Origin: JAJCYL01 sp965206015
Lineage (GTDB): Bacteria; Bacteroidota; Bacteroidia; Cytophagales; Cyclobacteriaceae
Direction: 5' to 3'
Assembly: GCA_965206015.1 (NCBI GenBank)
Contig: CBDBIW010000015.1
Coordinates: forward strand, 186,001 to 250,000
DNA: 64,000 bases
Every line of letters starts with the position of its first letter. Position 1 is the first letter of the stretch. Below are positions 53,858-63,710 of the stretch, one piece after another. Under the pieces are notes generated by a model. It did no database searches and was not told where the DNA came from. It saw only the letters and a list, made by a program, of their open reading frames with translations. The translations under genes were made by a program, and so were the position numbers.

Positions 53858-55366
53858 ATGGATGAATTAAACAAACTCACAAGATTATTAAGGCATAGAG
53901 TCAGAGACACTTATTCAGCGATTGATCTGGATATCAATAATGACAATCCAAACAAGGAGCAACAATTACTTAATGGGTTAATAAGTGAGGAGTATAAAAC
54001 TGACGAAGAAGCTGCCATAGGGCTCTATCACACTAATGCTGACAATCAACGATTCAGAATGCTCAAATCCAGGCTGAGGCACAGGCTCTTAAACTTGCTC
54101 TATTTTGTTGACTATCGGGACAGTAAAACCAAAATCTCGATTCAGTACGAACAGGAGAGTACTAATTACATTCATAAAGCCAAAACTTTGCTTCGTGAGG
54201 GCTTAAATGATATCGCAGAAAAGATGGTGAATAAGGCGTTAGCAATATCCCGTGAAACAGAACTTACTGATGTTACGATAGAGGGCTTGACAATCCTGAG
54301 AAGACTCTACACTTTTCAGTGTCAACCTGCCAGTTTCTACCGAACGTTAGAAGATATTACAGAATATAAAAAGCTTCAAAGACTAGAGGAAGAAGCTGCT
54401 AATATATATTATGAGCATCGTATGCTGGTGAGAAAATCTGTCAATTCAAGAAAGAAGAGTCTCAGTAATGCAATGACTGCATCCACTCATTTGGAAAAGC
54501 TTTGGTTACAAACAAAATCTTACAACATTTTTGAACATTACTATATCCTTAAAGTATTATGTTTCGAGTCTACTGGAGACTACAAGACAATTTTGGAATT
54601 AATCAGGCAAACTGAAAAATCAGTGAAGCATGGAGAAATCAATCCATTGCGTTTTGATGAAAGGTTCCATGTGTACATGAAAACATACGCATTGTTAAGA
54701 ACTCGTCAGTATTCGGAGGGATTGCAATACGCCGAACATACCCTGGCTCATTTCGAAAAATCCTCTATCAACTGGTTTGCGCATATGGAAAATTATTATT
54801 TGCTGGCTATCAGAAATAAGGATTATAATCTTGCCATTGCCATAGTGGATCAGGTTTTCAAAAACCCCAATATGGACAAATTAGTGACTAAACCAGTCCA
54901 ACGATGGAAGGTTCTACGAGCATATACTTATCATATCCATCCGGATAGGCATCTTAATGATATCATTAGCTTTGACCATTTTTACCTCCCATTGAATGTT
55001 CTGAATCAGGATAAGAATGGCTTTAATGCAGCTCTAATGATTCTTGAATTCCTACATCACCTCGTTCGAGACAAGAAGGACAAAATACTAGACAAAGTTG
55101 AGAGGTTACAAACCTGTATATATCGACACCCCAATGAAGGTGAAGCAAACTATCGAGATAAGTTATTTTTCAAATTGCTGTTAGTAATGATTGACAGTGG
55201 TTTTGAGTCGAATTTAGCAAGAAAAAGAGGTAAGAAGCTTTATGAAAAACTAAAAACAGCAGATGAGCCAGGTGACGCTTATGCAAATTTGGAGATTATC
55301 CCATACGAAGATTTGTGGAAGCACGTAATTGCCATGACTAGTAAAGAGTATGCTACATCTCGCTGA
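53858..55366 (+). CDS. Cytoplasmic helical-repeat protein of unknown function
   Basis: The 502-residue product has no signal peptide or membrane helix. It is almost entirely helical with TPR-like patterns (AKTLLREGLNDIAEKMVNKALAIS; YSEGLQYAEHTLAHFEK; NYYLLAIRNKDYNLAIAIVDQVF). Similar proteins occur in Bacteroidota, without assigned function. It converges on the ABC transporter gene with 5 bp between them. Confidence 0.75.
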   Translation: MDELNKLTRLLRHRVRDTYSAIDLDINNDNPNKEQQLLNGLISEEYKTDEEAAIGLYHTNADNQRFRMLKSRLRHRLLNLLYFVDYRDSKTKISIQYEQESTNYIHKAKTLLREGLNDIAEKMVNKALAISRETELTDVTIEGLTILRRLYTFQCQPASFYRTLEDITEYKKLQRLEEEAANIYYEHRMLVRKSVNSRKKSLSNAMTASTHLEKLWLQTKSYNIFEHYYILKVLCFESTGDYKTILELIRQTEKSVKHGEINPLRFDERFHVYMKTYALLRTRQYSEGLQYAEHTLAHFEKSSINWFAHMENYYLLAIRNKDYNLAIAIVDQVFKNPNMDKLVTKPVQRWKVLRAYTYHIHPDRHLNDIISFDHFYLPLNVLNQDKNGFNAALMILEFLHHLVRDKKDKILDKVERLQTCIYRHPNEGEANYRDKLFFKLLLVMIDSGFESNLARKRGKKLYEKLKTADEPGDAYANLEIIPYEDLWKHVIAMTSKEYATSR

Positions 55367-55371
55367 TTAGC

Positions 55372-57165
55372 TTAAGTTTTTGTCAGCTGTTTGGTTGAAA
55401 AAGAAGAGGATTCCTGAAAAATTATTCGGCCGTTTTCCATTCTTATAATTTGGTCCGAATTCTCAATAGAATTAAGCCGGTGGGTGATAATTATAGTCGT
55501 CTTACCTTTCATAAGTCTGGCTAATGCCTCTCTTACCAGGTCTTCTGAATCCTGGTCAAGGGCCGAAGTAGCCTCATCAAGTATAAGAATGGGTGCATTC
55601 TTCAACACAGCTCTTGCAATTGCTATTCGTTGCCTTTCACCACCAGATAATTTTGACCCTCGTTCTCCAATAATCGTGTCATAGCCTTGTGGGAGGCTTT
55701 TAATAAATCCATAAGCGTTTGCCATTTTAGCCACTTCAACTACCCGCTCCTCAGAAATGTCAGGTAAACCAAGGACAATGTTATTCCGAACCGTGTCATT
55801 AAATAAGACCGTATCCTGACTAACAGCTGCGATGAGGTGCCGCAAATCACTCAAATCATACAATCTCAAATCTACCTCGTCTAATAGTACAGATCCCACG
55901 GTGGGATCGTGAAAACGACAGAGAAGGTCGACCAATGTAGACTTACCGGCTCCCGAGGGCCCTGCCAAAGCATATGTTTTACCTTTCTCAAAGATTAAAT
56001 CTATTTTATTTAATACTACCGTTTTATCATAGGAAAAAGACACGTCTTTGAATTCAATTCTATTGTCAAAATAATGTAATCGCTGATCTGAAGGTTTTTG
56101 TATAACTGTGTCAGCTACGTCGATGATTTCGAAAATCCTCTTAGCACTGCCCATCCCTCTTTGCATTAAACTATGAGCCTGCGACAGTGCTTTCACTGGG
56201 GCCAGCACTTGACTGAAAATTATCAAAAAAGCAATGAATTGCGAAGCATTTAATTCTCCTGAATTACCCAATACTATGCTACCTCCAATTATGAGAATGA
56301 TCACCATAGTCGCTACACCCAATACTTCCGATACAGGTCCCGCCAATTGAAATTTATTTCCCATTGATCTATTGAAATTGGCATAATCCTTATTTTTTCT
56401 GTCAAATTGATTGGATATAAATGTTTGCGCTCCATAGCTCTTAATCTCTCGAATTCCTGAAAGCATCTGGTCAAGAATGAAACCAATTTCACCAACGACA
56501 TTTTGAGTCTCTACAGCCTTACTCTTCAATTTTCTGGATATTTCTGATATTATAAGTCCGGATACTGGTATAAGTATTAGAGAATAGAGAGCCAGTGATG
56601 CAGACATTGAAAATAGAATCGCTAAGAAGCCCAGGATCAAAATAGGTTCTTTCAAATAGACTTTCAGGGTATAGATCACTGATGTCTCCACCTCCTGAAC
56701 ATCATTCATAGCCCTTGCAATTAAATCACCTTTCTTTTGACGTGATAGATATGCCAGAGGCATATTGAGCAGAATGTCAAAAATATTTTTCCTTAAATTA
56801 TATACAATGCTCAGCCTGAGTTCAACCAGGCAGAGGTCCGCTAAATAGCGAAAAAGATTAGCCAGAAAAACGGACCCAAGTACAATTAAACAGACATACA
56901 CAAGAGCGGTTTTTTTACCGTTCGTAGAGATGACCCCATATAGGCAGGAATAAAATGAATTCTTCCAATAGCTAAGGCCAAAGGAAGAAGTCTCAGTGCC
57001 AACAGTAGGAATCTCCACCTCATTAAAGAGTACTTCAAGAATTGGAACAAGGGCGGCAAAGTTAATTATGTTGAAGAAGACAAAAAGAAGCGTCAATAAA
57101 AGATAAAATCCAAAATATCTCCTTTCCAAATTTGCCTGCTTTATTATCCGAAAAAATGTACTCAT
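55372..57165 (-). CDS. ABC exporter, MsbA-like half transporter
   Basis: The 597-residue protein has an N-terminal six-helix transmembrane domain (about 15-330). The ATPase domain has Walker A GPSGAGKST, signature KLSGGERQRIAIARA, Walker B ILILDEATSALD and the switch His in IITHRL. It probably forms a homodimer exporting lipid or a hydrophobic compound. Its start lies 2 bp after the stop of a beta-barrel gene relic. Confidence 0.88.
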   Translation of the reverse strand: MSTFFRIIKQANLERRYFGFYLLLTLLFVFFNIINFAALVPILEVLFNEVEIPTVGTETSSFGLSYWKNSFYSCLYGVISTNGKKTALVYVCLIVLGSVFLANLFRYLADLCLVELRLSIVYNLRKNIFDILLNMPLAYLSRQKKGDLIARAMNDVQEVETSVIYTLKVYLKEPILILGFLAILFSMSASLALYSLILIPVSGLIISEISRKLKSKAVETQNVVGEIGFILDQMLSGIREIKSYGAQTFISNQFDRKNKDYANFNRSMGNKFQLAGPVSEVLGVATMVIILIIGGSIVLGNSGELNASQFIAFLIIFSQVLAPVKALSQAHSLMQRGMGSAKRIFEIIDVADTVIQKPSDQRLHYFDNRIEFKDVSFSYDKTVVLNKIDLIFEKGKTYALAGPSGAGKSTLVDLLCRFHDPTVGSVLLDEVDLRLYDLSDLRHLIAAVSQDTVLFNDTVRNNIVLGLPDISEERVVEVAKMANAYGFIKSLPQGYDTIIGERGSKLSGGERQRIAIARAVLKNAPILILDEATSALDQDSEDLVREALARLMKGKTTIIITHRLNSIENSDQIIRMENGRIIFQESSSFSTKQLTKT

Positions 57166-57167
57166 AC

Positions 57168-57450
57168 TTAAAACTCAAGCAACTGCTGTACGATATTCAA
57201 TCGGATAGCAACAGAAGTATAGATGGCTGTCATATCCCGGGAATCGTCGGCACTTTCAAAATCACTCAAAACCTGTTTAAAATCGATAAAGGGGTTATGT
57301 TTTAATTGATAAGATGCAGTAAAGTCAAAAAAACAGAATTTTCGTATCCATCCCTTGACCTGTCACATTATCAAAATCACGCTCTCGTTCAGCATTATTA
57401 AAGTTGGACCCCAAAGTCAGATCCTTAATAATTGACTCAGTCAAAGATAG
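57168..57450 (-). pseudogene. Outer-membrane beta-barrel protein, C-terminal relic
   Basis: The reverse frame DLTLGSNFNNAERERDFDNV reaches a poly-T run near 57330 and shifts. It continues FDFTASYQLKHNPFIDFKQV and ends YTSVAIRLNIVQQLLEF, closing with the terminal Phe of outer-membrane barrels. The rest of the gene is absent. Confidence 0.5.
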
Positions 57451-57569
57451 AGATTTATTCTATCGGCATAAGATTGACGGAGATTTCCAACTCGATTTGT
57501 TGTTGTTTCTTGTCAGTAAAATCAATACTTTTACCGTCTGTTTTAAAACAAGAAGTAAATAATTGAGAA

Positions 57570-57815
57570 ATGAAGAAAGATATCCATCCTGAATACAAAG
57601 AAGTAGTTTTTCAGGACACTTCTAGTGATTTTTCATTTTTGACAAAATCTACAATCAAGTCTAAAGACACTATCAAGTGGGAAGATGGAAAGACCTACCC
57701 TTTAATAAAAGTTGAAGTAAGCTCCGCTTCACATCCATTTTACACTGGTAAGAAATTGTTCGTGGATACTGCTGGACGTGTTGAGAAATTCAATAAGCGA
57801 TATAAAAGCAAATAG
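57570..57815 (+). CDS. rpmE2: Ribosomal protein L31, type B
   Basis: The 81-residue protein has MKKDIHPEYKEVVFQDTSSD and the C-terminal HPFYTGKKLFVDTAGRVEKF. No zinc-binding cysteines are present, so it is the zinc-independent (C-minus) form. A strong terminator follows. Confidence 0.95.
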   Translation: MKKDIHPEYKEVVFQDTSSDFSFLTKSTIKSKDTIKWEDGKTYPLIKVEVSSASHPFYTGKKLFVDTAGRVEKFNKRYKSK

Positions 57816-57838
57816 CTGTAATTCAGCTTTGAAACAGA

Positions 57839-57878
57839 GTCCTCAAGGAGATAAATTCTTGAGGACTTTTTTATTTTT
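57839..57878 (+). terminator. Rho-independent terminator of rpmE2
   Basis: GTCCTCAAG (57839-57847) and CTTGAGGAC (57858-57866) form a perfect 9-bp stem followed by TTTTTTATTTTT. Confidence 0.9.
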
Positions 57879-57883
57879 GTCCC

Positions 57884-58434
57884 ATGAAGATCACACTGTT
57901 TGACCAACCATCAACAAGATTAGATTTACTTCCATTTACTTTCACCAGACCTATTTCTGAAATCAGGGCTGGAATTTTGACTATAAGAGAAAAATGGCAG
58001 GAATTATTTAAGGCAGAATATATTCACCATACTGAACCATATCTTCAAAATCAATATCCATTGGCTGAAGAGAATGATTACATTATCAGATTCAATATCC
58101 TTCCAAATGAAGAGCTAATTGCCCGGATACGCAGCCTTACAAAAGGAGAATCATTTGTTGACGAAAATAATGACATTGTTGCTGTTGCTACCGATAAACC
58201 GTCGAGTGATTTTAACAACATATTGACCCATAAAACTAATTCCAGAAAATTTGATATTCCACTAAGTGGACCAATTTACATGGGTAAAAATTGTGAGATT
58301 AATAAGGGTTCCATCATTCAAGGTCCTTTTGGACTGCAATAGAAGCTAGTAACGCCATGATGCAAAGATGTGACAAAGAACTGAGCCCATTTGATATTGA
58401 TAATATTGACAGAGGTGTACAGGTTAACGAGTAA
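57884..58434 (+). pseudogene. GlmU-like sugar nucleotidyltransferase with the middle deleted
   Basis: The first 152 residues fit the N-terminus of the Bacteroidota GlmU-like putative sugar-nucleotidyl transferase family (about 390 residues): RLDLLPFTFTRPISEIRAGI, then EKWQ and SGPIYMGKNCEINKGSII. After a stop, the expected C-terminal end reads NAMMQRCDKELSPFDIDNID. The left-handed helix domain between them is deleted. Non-functional. Confidence 0.65.
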
Positions 58435-58461
58435 GTTCAGAATATGGGAGGCATCAAGTAG

Positions 58462-59583
58462 ATGAGGTTTAATGATATAATAGGTCTGGGTGAAATAAAA
58501 AACAAGCTCGCTAAATCAGCACAAAGGAATCATCATGCCCAAATCTTCTCAGGACCCCCGGGCTCTGGAAATCTTGCCCTTGCCCTTGCATATGCCAGTT
58601 ATATCACTTGTGAATCACCCAGTGAAAAGGACTCTTGTGGCAAGTGTACTTCCTGTATTAAAATAGATAAGTTTATTCACCCAGATTTTCATTTCATCTT
58701 CCCCGTAAGTTCTACTCCAAAATGGAAAGGGAAAGATGTGATCAGCTCCAATTTCCTTCCGGAATGGAGATCCTTTCTTTCTCTCAACCCGTTCGTTACG
58801 CTCGAAGATTGGGTTAATCATTTTGGTGGAGAAAACAAGCAGGCATATATAAGTAAGGAAGAGAGTCGGCAAATAATTCAGAAATTAAGTCTTAAAGCAT
58901 TTGAAGCTGAGTACAAAATCATGTTGATCTGGCTTCCCGAATGGATGCACCCGTCAGCTGCCAATGCCATCTTAAAAATTCTTGAAGAACCACCTCAAAA
59001 AACCCTGTTTTTACTCGTTTCAAACAGCCACGAAAGGCTACTAACAACGATCACATCTCGCGCTCAATTGGTTAATGTTAGAGCATTTAATATTGATGAA
59101 GTCAAGGAATTCGTAATATCCAATTCCGGGGGAAATAATGCAAGGATTGACCATTTGGCACAATTGAGTGAGGGCAACTTAAGTCTTGCTCTTAACTATC
59201 TAGATCAGGAGATAACTGAACAAACTGGTCAGAGATTTAGCGAATGGATGAGATTGTGCTGGCAAAATAATTTTGAACTTCTTGTCTCAAAGGCTGACGA
59301 ATTTCAGTCAATGAGCAAATTGGCACAAAAACACCTGATTTCAAGTGGGCTTACCTTACTCAGAAACGCACTTCTGTCAGATAAAGGTCTGACAAAACTG
59401 ATGAGAGTTAATGAAGATGAACGTGATTTCGTTTCAAAATTCGGCAAGGCCTTTAATTTGTCAAAAATAGAGATAATATCAAATGAGTTGAATGAAGCTT
59501 TTTACCATCTTGAAAGAAATGCTAATCCTAAGATGACCTTCCTGGATCTGTCCATTCAAATTAACATGATATTAAAATCATAG
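58462..59583 (+). CDS. holB: DNA polymerase III delta' subunit-like protein
   Basis: The 373-residue clamp-loader AAA+ protein begins FNDIIGLGEIKNKLA. Its P-loop GPPGSGNLALA lacks the Lys, as usual for non-hydrolysing delta' subunits. Zinc-type cysteines are in CGKCTSC, and the sensor-like ANAILKILEEPP is followed by ITSRAQ. It belongs to the replication clamp loader. It is 4 bp before hemC, probably cotranscribed. Confidence 0.88.
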   Translation: MRFNDIIGLGEIKNKLAKSAQRNHHAQIFSGPPGSGNLALALAYASYITCESPSEKDSCGKCTSCIKIDKFIHPDFHFIFPVSSTPKWKGKDVISSNFLPEWRSFLSLNPFVTLEDWVNHFGGENKQAYISKEESRQIIQKLSLKAFEAEYKIMLIWLPEWMHPSAANAILKILEEPPQKTLFLLVSNSHERLLTTITSRAQLVNVRAFNIDEVKEFVISNSGGNNARIDHLAQLSEGNLSLALNYLDQEITEQTGQRFSEWMRLCWQNNFELLVSKADEFQSMSKLAQKHLISSGLTLLRNALLSDKGLTKLMRVNEDERDFVSKFGKAFNLSKIEIISNELNEAFYHLERNANPKMTFLDLSIQINMILKS

Positions 59584-59587
59584 AATT

Positions 59588-60526
59588 ATGGGAACAGATA
59601 GCATTCGAATAGGCACAAGAAGTAGCAAGCTAGCCATGTGGCAGACTAACTACATTGTTGGCCTTTTAAGACAAAATGGCATTCCCTCAGAGGTTTATCA
59701 AATGGAAACGACAGGAGACAAAATTCTGGACGTTTCTATTTCTAAGATTGGGAGCAAGGGAGTATTTACTGAGGAACTTGAATATAAATTGAAAACCGGT
59801 GAGATTGACATAGCCATTCATAGTGCCAAGGACTTACAGTCCAATTTAGCTGACGACTTGAGCATTATCGCCTTTGACAAACGCGAAGACCCTAGTGACG
59901 TGATTATCAGTACTGACCAAAGCTTTAATCTCAAAAAGGACAGATTCAAAATTGGAACTTCCTCAACTCGTCGAGTGGCACTATTTAAGAAGCATTACCC
60001 TCAAATTGAACTTACTGATATGCGAGGCAACCTGCAGGCTCGGATATCAAAAATGAAGCAAGGTGCGTGTGATGCACTTATTCTAGCGCATGCTGGGGTA
60101 CATCGAATGGGGTTTGATGACATGATTGTTCAACGCATGGATTTTAATCAGTTTGTTCCTGCAGTTGGACAAGGTAGCATCGCATTGGAGGCGAGTTCAT
60201 CTTTATCCAAGGAGAAACGAAATTTAATAAGAGCAACTATTAACGACATTGACACTGAAATCTGTATCCGTGCTGAAAGGGCATTTCTTAAAAAGCTGGA
60301 AGGTGGGTGTAGCATACCAATATTTGGGTTGGCACAATTGTCTTCCAATTCATTAAATCTTCGGGCAGGAATAATTTCGATAGATGGCAGCAAAAAAATT
60401 CAACTGGAAAAAGAAGCGAGTCCTGAATCGCCCCAGGATTTGGGCTCAGAGGTGGCTGAAGAGCTTTTGAAATCAGGGGGATTAGAAATTTTAAATGATA
60501 TTAAAAAGAGTCTTGGACCTTTATAA
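59588..60526 (+). CDS. hemC: Hydroxymethylbilane synthase (porphobilinogen deaminase)
   Basis: The 312-residue enzyme of haem synthesis has IGTRSSKLAMWQT, GSKGVFTEELE, IHSAKDL, GTSSTRRVALFKK, the AVGQGSIALE block and the dipyrromethane-binding Cys in LEGGCSIPIFG. Complete. A long hairpin overlaps its stop codon. Confidence 0.95.
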   Translation: MGTDSIRIGTRSSKLAMWQTNYIVGLLRQNGIPSEVYQMETTGDKILDVSISKIGSKGVFTEELEYKLKTGEIDIAIHSAKDLQSNLADDLSIIAFDKREDPSDVIISTDQSFNLKKDRFKIGTSSTRRVALFKKHYPQIELTDMRGNLQARISKMKQGACDALILAHAGVHRMGFDDMIVQRMDFNQFVPAVGQGSIALEASSSLSKEKRNLIRATINDIDTEICIRAERAFLKKLEGGCSIPIFGLAQLSSNSLNLRAGIISIDGSKKIQLEKEASPESPQDLGSEVAEELLKSGGLEILNDIKKSLGPL

Positions 60527-60550
60527 GAATGTCAATTCTTATAAAGGTCC
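60515..60550. terminator. 15-bp perfect hairpin overlapping the hemC stop
   Basis: GGACCTTTATAAGAA (60515-60529) pairs exactly with TTCTTATAAAGGTCC (60536-60550). Its left arm includes the last hemC codons and stop. No T-tract follows, so termination is less certain than RNA stabilisation. Confidence 0.5.
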
Positions 60551-60641
60551 ATTATCCCTACATTGTTCAAAATAATTTCGCAATTCGAGTTCCAGTGAAA
60601 ATTTGAACTCATTCTCACATTGACTTAATGACAATAAACTG

Positions 60642-61617
60642 ATGAAAAAATATTTAAGTTATCTTATTCTAACGGCTTCTATTTGACCCTGTGATACACC
60701 TGTTCAAAATGAAGCCACCAAAAGTGATTCTGAAGTTACACCACTTTTGAGCTTTCGGAATCAATTAATGAACAAATGAACGAACTAGCGGCACATCCTA
60801 AGATTCGACAAGCTTTTCAGCATATAAAAGAAGAAAGTGCCAATACAATAAAAGATCTTATAGCACTTACAGAAATTGAGGCACCACCTTTTAAGGAAAC
60901 TATCCGAGGTATAAAATATGCTGAAATGCTCAGAGCGGAAGGTCTTGATTCAGTGTGGATAGACGATGCTGGAAATGTAATAGGGCTTAGAAAAGGAGAA
61001 AAAGGAAATAAGGTTCTTGCTTTGGCGGCACATTTGGATACAGTATTTCTTCAGGGGACACCTCTAAAAGTAAAACAAGAAGGTGGCACACTTTATGCTC
61101 CCGGAATAGCTGATTATACCCGGGTTTGTTACTCTCTTAGCCACCTTATGAGGAATGAATCCGGCTAATATTAGAACAGAAGATCATATCCTATTTATTG
61201 GTGACGTAGGCGAGGAAGGGCCAGGTGATTTAAGAGGTATGAAACATTTGTTTAGAGACGGTGGCCCAAAATCGATTACTTCATTTCAATAGATGGCACC
61301 GGGTCAGAGAATGTAACCAATGGTGGACTGGGTTCTCATAGATATCACATAACCTTTAAAGGACCTGGCCTGGTGGGCACAGCTGGGGTGCTTTAAAAGC
61401 AGGTGCCGAACCGAAATTGAGGATTAGCTCAACAGACTCCAATATTCCAATCTCAAAGGGCATTCCTGCAATAACCTTAGGAGGAGACGGAATTGGAAAA
61501 GGAGCTCATTCACTTGATGAATACTTTGTGAACAAGGGCGGCTACATAGGCATACAACGGGTATTGTTAATAGTTGTAGTCCAGCCAGAAATGGCGAACG
61601 AAATAAACAACCGCTAA
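60642..61617 (+). pseudogene. M20-family peptidase lipoprotein, multiply broken
   Basis: A lipoprotein-like signal (MKKYLSYLILTASI) is stopped by TGA. The body reads NTIKDLIALTEIEAPPFKET and VLALAAHLDTVF (metal His-x-Asp), then after a shift GDVGEEGPGDLRGMKHLF (catalytic Glu region), IDGTGSENVTNGGLGSHRY and GGHSWGAL. It jumps to the C-terminus SSTDSNIPISKGIPAITLGG, GKGAHSLDEYF. Several stops, shifts and an internal deletion. Confidence 0.75.
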
Positions 61618-61710
61618 ATTTTGATTCTTATCTTTTAAAAATTAAACTTGTAAACTGTCATTCCAGTCTAACTATTCGCAATGATTAGAAATTAAACCTG
61701 TTTTGTTGAA

Positions 61711-62076
61711 ATGAAGAAATTCAGACTAATCGTTCGAATTGCATTTTTAGTATACATTGCCCTGACAGTATTGATAGGTGCAAACAATGAAACACTAACC
61801 ACAAAGGGTTTCTACTTTCTTTGGTCTAAAGGATACTTTACATTTTATGATAATATGAAAACATGGGGACTAATAGGTTTCATCATAATTGTCGTTCAAT
61901 TTGTCTTAGAGAACTTACAGATAATGAATTTGAAAAGTAGTTTGAAAGACAGTGAATTGGAAGTCCTTCAGTTAAAAGCTCAACTATTCGATAAACAGAA
62001 GCCAAAATCCAATTCAAGTCCAAAAGACGCTGATGCTGATACCACAAAACCAATGGATACAAAAAAGGAAAATTAA
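61711..62076 (+). CDS. Small membrane protein with coiled-coil tail
   Basis: The 121-residue protein has two hydrophobic segments (about 7-24 and 48-67), a short coiled coil (MNLKSSLKDSELEVLQLKAQL) and a polar Asp/Lys/Thr-rich end. Topology resembles LapA-domain proteins, but the family is not firmly recognised. Confidence 0.65.
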   Translation: MKKFRLIVRIAFLVYIALTVLIGANNETLTTKGFYFLWSKGYFTFYDNMKTWGLIGFIIIVVQFVLENLQIMNLKSSLKDSELEVLQLKAQLFDKQKPKSNSSPKDADADTTKPMDTKKEN

Positions 62077-62171
62077 ATATTTCTTATCCCACAAGGAATA
62101 TTCCTGTATCTTCATGATTTTGTCAGTACCGTTGTAGGATAATATTTAAAGCCCGTCTTAAACCATGATTA

Positions 62172-63710
62172 ATGCTATCTAAATCCTTTGGAAGTGCTGT
62201 TTATGGAGTAGATGCGAGCACAATGACAATCGAGGTAAATGTTGGGCAGGGTAACAAATTTTTTATGGTTGGACTTCCTGACAACGCAGTAAAGGAAAGT
62301 CAACAAAGGGTCGAGTCAGCCATTAAATACATTGGCTATCGAATGCCTCGGGAAAAGGTTATCATTAACCTTGCCCCGGCAGACATTCGGAAAGAGGGAT
62401 CGGCATATGACCTGCCTATTGCTTTAGGCATACTAAGTGCTTCTGACCAACTACATACTGATCTACTTCTACAGTATGTAATAATGGGAGAATTGTCTTT
62501 GGACGGGGAACTTCGACCTATCAAAGGAGCCTTACCGATTGCAATTCAAGCTCGAAAGGACAAATTCAAAGGATTAATCCTGCCAAAAGAAAATGCTCGA
62601 GAAGCCTCGATTGTCGATGATCTCGATGTAATTGGCGTTGGAAGCCTTTTAGAAGCCGTGGAATTCTTGAGTGGAAAAAAGGGGATCAAACCCACTTTAT
62701 CTGACACTCGCGATCTATTCTACAGTTCATTAAATGATTACTCATATGATTTTTCCAATGTTCAGGGGCAAGAAAACATCAAAAGAGCTCTGGAAATCTC
62801 TGCAGCCGGTGGACATAATGTAATAATGATTGGCCCTCCAGGGTCTGGCAAAACGATGTTGGCCAAAAGATTGCCTTCAATATTACCACCCCTATCGCTT
62901 CATGAAGCCCTTGAAACCACCAAAATCCATTCAGTTGCTGGCCGACTTGATGTCAACTCTGCATTGATTTCAAAACGTCCATTTCGATCGCCACACCACA
63001 CAATAAGCGATGTAGCATTAGTAGGCGGTGGTGGTATTCCTCAACCCGGAGAAATCAGCCTGGCCAATAATGGAGTCTTGTTTTTGGACGAATTGCCCGA
63101 GTTCCAAAGATCAGTACTTGAAGTGATGAGGCAGCCGTTGGAGGACAGGCGTGTTACTATTTCCAGAGCAAAAATTTCTGTGGATTTTCCCGCTAATTTC
63201 ATGCTCATTGCCAGCATGAATCCTTGCCCATGTGGTTTTTACAATCACCCTGAAAAGGAATGTGTCTGTGGACCAGGAGTAGTTCAACGTTATTTAAACA
63301 AAGTAAGTGGACCATTATTGGATAGGATAGATCTGCATGTAGAGGTAACACCCGTTTCATTTGATGAGATGACCGCAGATAGGGTATCAGAGTCGAGCGA
63401 AACTATTCGGAGTAGAGTAATCAAAGCACGCGAAGTACAATCAGAACGTTTCTTAACAGAATCAGGCATTTACAATAATGCAATGATGCCTTCGCAAATG
63501 GTTATGATCAGGTGTCAAATCAATGAGGCGGGGAAAATTCTGTTGAAAAGGGCCATGGAAAAACTTGGGCTATCTGCCAGAGCTTATGACCGCATTCTTA
63601 AAGTGTCTAGAACAATTGCTGATCTATCCGGACAGGAAGAGATTGCCATTGAGCACCTAGCGGAAGCAATTCAATATAGAAGTCTTGACCGAGAAGGTTG
63701 GGCCGCTTAA
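62172..63710 (+). CDS. yifB: YifB/ComM-family Mg-chelatase-like AAA+ ATPase
   Basis: The 512-residue protein has an N-terminal Lon-S16-like domain (FFMVGLPDNAVKESQQRV; NLAPADIRKEGSAYDLPIAL) and an AAA+ core. Walker A is GPPGSGKTMLAKR, RPFRSPHHTIS follows, and Walker B is GVLFLDELPEF. A cysteine cluster CPCGFYNHPEKECVCGPG and a C-terminal arginine-finger domain complete it. Proteobacterial ComM drives branch migration in natural transformation. It abuts the convergent ridA gene without a gap. Confidence 0.92.
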   Translation: MLSKSFGSAVYGVDASTMTIEVNVGQGNKFFMVGLPDNAVKESQQRVESAIKYIGYRMPREKVIINLAPADIRKEGSAYDLPIALGILSASDQLHTDLLLQYVIMGELSLDGELRPIKGALPIAIQARKDKFKGLILPKENAREASIVDDLDVIGVGSLLEAVEFLSGKKGIKPTLSDTRDLFYSSLNDYSYDFSNVQGQENIKRALEISAAGGHNVIMIGPPGSGKTMLAKRLPSILPPLSLHEALETTKIHSVAGRLDVNSALISKRPFRSPHHTISDVALVGGGGIPQPGEISLANNGVLFLDELPEFQRSVLEVMRQPLEDRRVTISRAKISVDFPANFMLIASMNPCPCGFYNHPEKECVCGPGVVQRYLNKVSGPLLDRIDLHVEVTPVSFDEMTADRVSESSETIRSRVIKAREVQSERFLTESGIYNNAMMPSQMVMIRCQINEAGKILLKRAMEKLGLSARAYDRILKVSRTIADLSGQEEIAIEHLAEAIQYRSLDREGWAA

